Source: an uncultured Eubacteriales bacterium
GTDB taxonomy: Bacteria > Bacillota > Clostridia > Peptostreptococcales > Anaerovoracaceae
Assembly (NCBI GenBank): GCA_900318105.1
Contig: ONJG01000077.1
Location: 1 to 35,246, forward strand
Reading direction: 5' to 3'
DNA: 35,246 bases
Positions 31,042 to 35,246 of this stretch are shown piece after piece. The notes under the pieces are model-generated. The model had not been told where the DNA came from. It searched no databases and was given only the letters and a program-made list of their open reading frames with translations. The translations under genes and the position numbers were made by a program. The stretch's first letter is position 1. Each line of letters opens with the position of its first letter.

Positions 31042-31974
31042 ATGAGCAAGAGAGACAACAAGAGATATAACGATAAGGACAGGAAAACCACCCCGAAAAG
31101 AGGTGGCAAGAACAGGCGCGATTACGGAGCGGTTTACGAACCGCCCAGGAAAAAGGCCAGGGGCCGCACGGATAAAGCGGGGACCGGCAGGAGCGCGTCC
31201 GGATCTGATTATTATGAGGATGCTGCAGCGCTTGGAATGGACGGGCTTGAGGTTGTTGCCGGCAGAAATCCGGTTACCGAAGCGCTTAACGGGAGCCGCG
31301 AGGTGGAGAGAGTGTTCATCGCGGACGGCGCGGAAGGCTCCGTTTCAAAGATTGTGGCGATAGCAAGGGAGCAGGGAGTCATTGTTGACTTCGTGCCCAA
31401 GGAGAGGATAGATGCCATGGCGCCGCATACCAAACATCAGGGCGTGGCAGCCAAGGTGAGTGAGTATAAATATGCTGATATGGATGAAGTCTTTGCGAAA
31501 GCGGAGGCATCAGGGGAGGATCCGTTCATCATCATACTCGATGAGATAGAGGATCCTCACAACCTCGGGGCGATTATAAGGACGGCGGAATGCGCCGGCG
31601 CTCACGGGGTCGTGATCCCAAAGAGGCGGTCAGCCTCTTTGACGCAGACAGTTGCACTGTCTGCGGCCGGCGCCATCGAAAAAACCCCGGTGGTGCAGGT
31701 CACCAATCTCGCGCGCACGATAGAGGAGCTCCAGTCCCGGGGCGTCTGGGTGGGCGCCGCGGATATGGACGGAGATACATACTATGACGCCAACCTGGCA
31801 GGCCCCATAGCGCTTGTCATAGGAAATGAAGGAAGAGGCGTCGGCCGGCTGATCAAAGAGAAATGCGACTTTGTACTCTCGATACCGATGTATGGAGAGA
31901 TTAACTCGCTCAATGCGTCAAATGCCGCAGCCGTTCTCATGTACGGAATCAGAAGAGCGAGAGAGGGTAAGTGA
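31042..31974 (+). CDS. rlmB: 23S rRNA (guanosine-2'-O-)-methyltransferase RlmB (TrmH/SpoU family)
   Basis: The 310-aa protein has a ~60-residue Lys/Arg-rich N-terminal extension ('RYNDKDRKTTPKRGGKNRRD'), a substrate-binding domain ('VVAGRNPVTEALNG') and a SPOUT methyltransferase domain. That domain has the three knot motifs 'DPHNLGAIIRTAECAGAHGV', 'ALVIGNEGRGV' and 'IPMYGEINSLNASNAAAVLM'. It methylates G2251 of 23S rRNA (E. coli numbering). The basic extension is common in Gram-positive homologues. In Bacillus subtilis rlmB follows mrnC directly; here they are separated by the accessory operon. GlgB follows after 12 nt. Confidence 0.94.
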   Translation: MSKRDNKRYNDKDRKTTPKRGGKNRRDYGAVYEPPRKKARGRTDKAGTGRSASGSDYYEDAAALGMDGLEVVAGRNPVTEALNGSREVERVFIADGAEGSVSKIVAIAREQGVIVDFVPKERIDAMAPHTKHQGVAAKVSEYKYADMDEVFAKAEASGEDPFIIILDEIEDPHNLGAIIRTAECAGAHGVVIPKRRSASLTQTVALSAAGAIEKTPVVQVTNLARTIEELQSRGVWVGAADMDGDTYYDANLAGPIALVIGNEGRGVGRLIKEKCDFVLSIPMYGEINSLNASNAAAVLMYGIRRAREGK

Positions 31975-31986
31975 CAGGAGGAAAAT

Positions 31987-33963
31987 ATGTACAAGATAAT
32001 AGAGAAGGATCCGGCCCTTAAACATTACGAGGGGGATATAAATATGCGCATGGAGCGCTACGAGGAAAAAAAGAAGCAGCTCCTGGGAAGTTTAAAGACC
32101 ATAAAGGACTTTGCGAATGCGCATAAATATTATGGCTTTCATAAGGAAAAAGGAGGCTGGGTGTACCGCGAGTGGGCTCCGGGCGCAGACAAGCTCTATC
32201 TCACAGGAGATTTCAACGACTGGAACTGGACGGATACCCCGCTCAATAAACTCGATAACGGCAACTGGGAAGTATTCCTGCCGGGTGACACCCTTCAGAC
32301 GGGAAGCCGTGTTATGACGATAGTAAACAACGGCGGCAACCTCACGCAGCACATCCCCGTATACGCACTCAGGGTTACTCAGGACTGGAACACCCAGAGC
32401 TGGTGCTGCGAGGTCTGGGATATGGAGGACTATGACTGGACCGATGATGGTTTTGAGAGCGATGAACCCCCTCTGATTTACGAGGCCCACGTCGGAATGT
32501 CGAGCGAGGACTACCGCATCGCAACCTACAGGGAGTTCGCGGATAACGTCCTGCCACACGTACAGGAGGCCGGATATAACACTGTTCAGCTCATGGCGGT
32601 TATGGAGCATCCGTACTATGGTTCGTTCGGCTACCAGGTCAGCAGTTTTTATGCGGCGTCGAGCCGTCAGGGATATCCGAATGACCTTAAGTATCTCGTA
32701 AACAAAGCACACAGCATGGGCATCAGAGTCCTGCTCGATGTGGTGCATTCGCATGCCGTCGGAAACACACTTGAGGGAATCAACCTCTTTGACGGCACGG
32801 ACTACCAGTACTTCCATCAGGGACCCAAGGGGGACCACTCGGCATGGGGCACCAAGCTCTTCAATTACGATAAACCCGAAGTCCTGCACTTCCTGCTGAG
32901 CAATCTCAAGTTCTGGCTCGAGGAGTATCACTTCGACGGATTCAGATTCGACGGCGTCACCTCCATGCTCTACCACGACCACGGACTCGGCTCGGCATTT
33001 ACGAACATGGATATGTACTTTTCCGTGAATACGGATGTTGAAGCCATAACATATCTGCAGCTGGCAAACGAGCTCATCCGCGAGGTCAAACCAAAAGCAA
33101 TGACCATTGCAGAGGACATGAGCGGCATGCCGGGCATGTGCGAGCCTGTCGCCGACGGCGGAATAGGCTTTGACTACAGACTCGGCATGGGACTTCCGGA
33201 CCTCTGGATCAAACTGATAAAAGACTGGAAGGACGAGGACTGGAACCTCGGAATGATCTGGCATGAACTCACATTCCGCATGGCACCGACCATTGCATAT
33301 GCCGAGAGCCACGACCAGGCCCTGGTCGGAGACCAGACCTTAATGTTCCGCCTGGCCGGAGCCAATATGTACGATCAGATGGAAAAGAGCTGCCATACTT
33401 TCGAGATAGACAGGGCCATGGCGCTTCACAAGATGATAAGGCTCCTGACTCTTGCGGCGGGCGGCGACGGATATCTCGCCTTTATGGGCAATGAATTCGG
33501 ACATCCGGAGTGGATAGATTTCCCGCGTGAGGGCAACGGCAACAGCTTCAAATACTGCCGCAGGCAGTGGAGCCTGATGAACAACCCGGCGCTGAAGTAC
33601 CAGGATCTGTATAACTTCGATTACGATATGATACACACCGCAATCGCCTATCATATATTCGACTGGAGATATCCTGAGCTCAGGTGGATTCATGAAGACG
33701 ACAAGGTGCTGGCGTTTGAGAGAAACGGCCTGGTATTCGTGTTCAACTTCTCACCGGATCACGATTATTCGGATTACACCATACCTGTCAGCCACGGAGC
33801 GGACCACCACGTGCTCTTTACAAGCGACGACGGCCGTTATAACGGATACGACCGCATTTCGCACGAGGACAGGAGCGCGTTTGTACCCGGAATGGAGGGC
33901 AATTATCTGAGCCTTTATCTGCCTTCACGCAGCTGCATGGTGCTCTATCCTTCAGACATATAG
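31987..33963 (+). CDS. glgB: 1,4-alpha-glucan (glycogen) branching enzyme, eukaryote-like GH13_8 type
   Basis: The 658-aa protein has an N-terminal CBM48-like domain ('REWAPGADKLYLTGDFNDWN') and a GH13 barrel with 'GIRVLLDVVHSHA', catalytic nucleophile D322 ('DGFRFDGVTSML'), acid E376 ('TIAEDMSGMP') and 'YAESHDQALVG'. A C-terminal beta domain completes it. The stretch 'YEAHVGMSSEDYRIATYREF' and 'VQLMAVMEHPYYGSFGYQVS' resemble the animal/plant GBE1 type (GH13_8) more than typical bacterial GlgB (GH13_9); this is from memory. It makes alpha-1,6 branches in glycogen. No other glycogen gene is in the window. AGGAGGAAAA gives an excellent ribosome site, and it is co-transcribed with rlmB. Confidence 0.93.
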   Translation: MYKIIEKDPALKHYEGDINMRMERYEEKKKQLLGSLKTIKDFANAHKYYGFHKEKGGWVYREWAPGADKLYLTGDFNDWNWTDTPLNKLDNGNWEVFLPGDTLQTGSRVMTIVNNGGNLTQHIPVYALRVTQDWNTQSWCCEVWDMEDYDWTDDGFESDEPPLIYEAHVGMSSEDYRIATYREFADNVLPHVQEAGYNTVQLMAVMEHPYYGSFGYQVSSFYAASSRQGYPNDLKYLVNKAHSMGIRVLLDVVHSHAVGNTLEGINLFDGTDYQYFHQGPKGDHSAWGTKLFNYDKPEVLHFLLSNLKFWLEEYHFDGFRFDGVTSMLYHDHGLGSAFTNMDMYFSVNTDVEAITYLQLANELIREVKPKAMTIAEDMSGMPGMCEPVADGGIGFDYRLGMGLPDLWIKLIKDWKDEDWNLGMIWHELTFRMAPTIAYAESHDQALVGDQTLMFRLAGANMYDQMEKSCHTFEIDRAMALHKMIRLLTLAAGGDGYLAFMGNEFGHPEWIDFPREGNGNSFKYCRRQWSLMNNPALKYQDLYNFDYDMIHTAIAYHIFDWRYPELRWIHEDDKVLAFERNGLVFVFNFSPDHDYSDYTIPVSHGADHHVLFTSDDGRYNGYDRISHEDRSAFVPGMEGNYLSLYLPSRSCMVLYPSDI

Positions 33964-34013
33964 GCGGCCTGGAATTTCCGTCTGGATTTTTTGCGAAATA
34001 GCAGAAGTTTTTC

Positions 34014-34042
34014 TTGACATCGGAAATCCCCTCAAGTATAGT
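34014..34042 (+). promoter_or_regulatory. Strong sigma-A promoter of rpmG-secE-nusG
   Basis: TTGACA (34014-34019), a 17-nt spacer and TATAGT (34037-34042): a consensus -35 and a near-consensus -10. Start expected at about 34049. Confidence 0.88.
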
Positions 34043-34067
34043 AATTGAGCGACTTTAAGAGGAAAAT

Positions 34068-34124
34068 TCGAAGCGACGGGAGACCGGGCTTCGAGTTTTG
34101 GTTTGAAAAAGACGCATTTTTCAA
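34068..34124 (+). promoter_or_regulatory. Structured 5' leader of rpmG-secE-nusG with two hairpins
   Basis: Hairpin 1: TCGAAGC (34068-34074) pairs with GCTTCGA (34088-34094), with an inner CGG-GAGA-CCG tetraloop stem, followed by GTTTTGGTTT. Hairpin 2: TTGAAAAA (34103-34110) pairs with TTTTTCAA (34117-34124). The first resembles a weak attenuator. The leader is about 100 nt, long for this gene, and may carry autoregulation; the mechanism is not recognised. Confidence 0.5.
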
Positions 34125-34151
34125 GATATACAGTTACCATGGAGGATACAA

Positions 34152-34313
34152 ATGGCAGCAGGAGTAAGACAGAAAGTCATACTTGCATGCACAGAGTGCA
34201 AGCAGAGAAATTACAATACAATGAAGAACAAGAGAAACAATCCGGACAGGATTGAGCTCATGAAGTATTGCAAATTCTGCAACAAGGAGACACTTCACAA
34301 AGAAACAAAGTAA
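34152..34313 (+). CDS. rpmG: 50S ribosomal protein L33
   Basis: The 53-aa protein has the L33 sequence features '[18 protein letters not shown]', '[16 protein letters not shown]' and '[11 protein letters not shown]'. Both CxxC pairs are intact ('CTEC' and 'CKFC'), so this is the zinc-binding (C+) form. GGAGG is 6 nt upstream of the ATG. The order rpmG-secE-nusG is standard in Firmicutes. No tRNA-Trp gene is found in front of it. Confidence 0.97.
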   Translation: MAAGVRQKVILACTECKQRNYNTMKNKRNNPDRIELMKYCKFCNKETLHKETK

Positions 34314-34338
34314 TCGTAAAAGAGCGGAGACTTAAATT

Positions 34339-34671
34339 ATGGCTGGAAAGAAAAAGAGCGTAAGCAAAAAGCAGAGCAGCAAGCCCGTTAAGAACAGTGC
34401 AGATCTTGCAAGAGCGGCTGCAAGCAGCGCTTCCACAAAAAACAAGAGCCAGGGCAACCAGAAACAAGGAAAAAAGAGAAGCGGTATTCTTGCATACCTC
34501 AGAGGCGTAAGGCAGGAGTTCAGCAAGGTGGTATGGCCCACAAGAGAAGAACTGATAACAGATACAGTAGTTGTATTTGCCACAGTTATATTCTTTTCAC
34601 TTGCATTCTGGCTGATTGATACCGGATTCCTGGCTGCACTCAAGGGTATTCTCGGTATTACACTGTCCTAA
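34339..34671 (+). CDS. secE: Preprotein translocase subunit SecE
   Basis: The 110-aa protein has a long, polar, Lys/Ser-rich N-terminal segment (1-50), the amphipathic SecE motif 'YLRGVRQEFSKVVWPTREEL' and one transmembrane helix ('TVVVFATVIFFSLAFWLI'). SecE clamps SecY in the SecYEG channel. It lies between rpmG and nusG, 14 nt before the latter. The basic N-terminal extension is longer than in the shortest (~60-aa) Gram-positive SecE proteins. Confidence 0.95.
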   Translation: MAGKKKSVSKKQSSKPVKNSADLARAAASSASTKNKSQGNQKQGKKRSGILAYLRGVRQEFSKVVWPTREELITDTVVVFATVIFFSLAFWLIDTGFLAALKGILGITLS

Positions 34672-34685
34672 ACGGAGTTTGGATA

Positions 34686-35246
34686 ATGGCTACTAAGAAA
34701 AAGACAGAAGATATAATTGAAGAGGAAATCATCGAAGAGACTGTGACGGAGAATGAGCCCGAAGCCAAGGCTTCCGGTACAGAGACCGAAGTAAGCGAAA
34801 GCAAAGAGACTTACAAGAGGTCCTTCTCACCTCTCGCCGACGAGGGCGTCAGAGGAGACGGTACTGCCAAATGGTATGTCGTGCACACCTATTCCGGATA
34901 TGAGAACAAGGTAAAGAACAGCATCGACAGAATGGTTGAGTACCGCGGCATGCAGGACAGGATCCTCGAGGTTGTTATCCCCACGGAAGACAGAATCGAG
35001 ATCAAGGACGGCGTCAAGAAAGTAAAGACGAGAAAGCTCTTCCCGGGCTACGTGGTCATCAAGATGATAGTAGACAACGAAACCTGGTACCTCGTGCGTA
35101 ACACAGAGGGCGTAACGGGCTTTGTAGGTCACGGTTCGGATCCTATTCCGCTGACAAAGGAAGAAATCGTCAGAATGGGAATAGAAAAGATGAAAATCGA
35201 CCTGGATATCGAGGTCGGCGACACAATCCGCATCATCGGCGGCGTA
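34686..35246 (+). CDS. nusG: Transcription termination/antitermination factor NusG (3' truncated by window edge)
   Basis: The first 187 codons are present and the gene runs off the end. The NGN domain starts at about residue 63 ('KWYVVHTYSGYENKVKNSID') and continues with 'VVIPTEDRIEIKDGVKKVKT', 'LFPGYVVIKM' and 'WYLVRNTEGVTGFVG'. The visible end ('EVGDTIRIIGG') enters the KOW domain. NusG binds RNA polymerase and couples it to Rho, ribosomes or pausing. An acidic, low-complexity N-terminal extension of about 62 residues ('IIEEEIIEETVTENE...') precedes the fold; many bacterial NusG proteins lack this. The coupled position after secE is standard. Confidence 0.96.
   Translation, partial: MATKKKTEDIIEEEIIEETVTENEPEAKASGTETEVSESKETYKRSFSPLADEGVRGDGTAKWYVVHTYSGYENKVKNSIDRMVEYRGMQDRILEVVIPTEDRIEIKDGVKKVKTRKLFPGYVVIKMIVDNETWYLVRNTEGVTGFVGHGSDPIPLTKEEIVRMGIEKMKIDLDIEVGDTIRIIGGV

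Noticed and set aside
32092-33312. Long minus-strand frame (406 codons) opposite glgB
   Set aside because: Shadow of the branching enzyme; the product has no recognisable domain and the plus-strand gene is complete.
33964-34013. Terminator after glgB
   Set aside because: A T run is present but no hairpin of more than 4 bp can be drawn in front of it.
34049-34151. tRNA-Trp or T-box in front of rpmG-secE-nusG
   Set aside because: No cloverleaf, no T-loop sequence and no T-box TGGN motif; only two simple hairpins.

Overview
The window comes from a low-to-mid GC Firmicute, most likely a gut-type member of the Clostridia. That rests on gene order, on AGA/ATA-rich codon use and on AGGAGG-type ribosome binding sites; no rRNA or species marker is present. 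The backbone matches the conserved Firmicute neighbourhood radA - carD - ispD/ispF - aminoacyl-tRNA synthetases - mrnC - rlmB - rpmG - secE - nusG, interrupted by several accessory blocks. There is no tRNA, rRNA, CRISPR array, transposase or phage gene, and no gene-free stretch longer than 300 bases.

Layout. Positions 1-493 hold the end of an EF-G-like GTPase gene, followed by a CPBP membrane protease. At 1633-5454 two Na+/phosphate cotransporter-PhoU fusion genes lie in tandem. The first is preceded by a clear yybP-ykoY (Mn2+) riboswitch with its own terminator; the second is preceded by a similar promoter and terminator but no aptamer. At 5463-6332 (minus) is an HTH-Uma2 fusion with phased repeats upstream. 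At 6521-10076 (minus) is an operon of response regulator, histidine kinase and radA. Then on the plus strand come carD, the bifunctional ispDF and proS. An envelope-stress-like block follows (14000-16362): a secreted double-PepSY protein, an ECF sigma factor and an RsgI-like anti-sigma factor with a PepSY domain and an Asp-rich tail. Next come two half-size chromate-family transporters, cysS and mrnC.

The most unusual region is 19663-30641, a nearly gap-free co-directional operon. It runs pgeF, a GT2 glycosyltransferase fused to a YdcF/DUF218 domain, two MATE transporters each carrying a C-terminal GHKL/RsbW-like ATPase-type domain, an ATP-grasp ligase, a GT-B glycosyltransferase, a radical SAM/SPASM enzyme, a type II thioesterase-like hydrolase with Cys in place of the usual Ser nucleophile, a stand-alone carrier protein and a dihydrofolate reductase. 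It sits between mrnC and rlmB, which are neighbours in the usual Firmicute order. It looks like an undescribed carrier-protein-dependent, glycosylated small-molecule (or envelope glycoconjugate) pathway without any condensation or adenylation domain.

The window ends with rlmB, a eukaryote-like glycogen branching enzyme, and the rpmG-secE-nusG transcription/secretion operon, which has a strong promoter and a structured leader; nusG runs off the end. Three genes (ispDF, chr-1, pgeF) have -10 elements so close to ATG, with no Shine-Dalgarno sequence, that leaderless mRNAs are likely.
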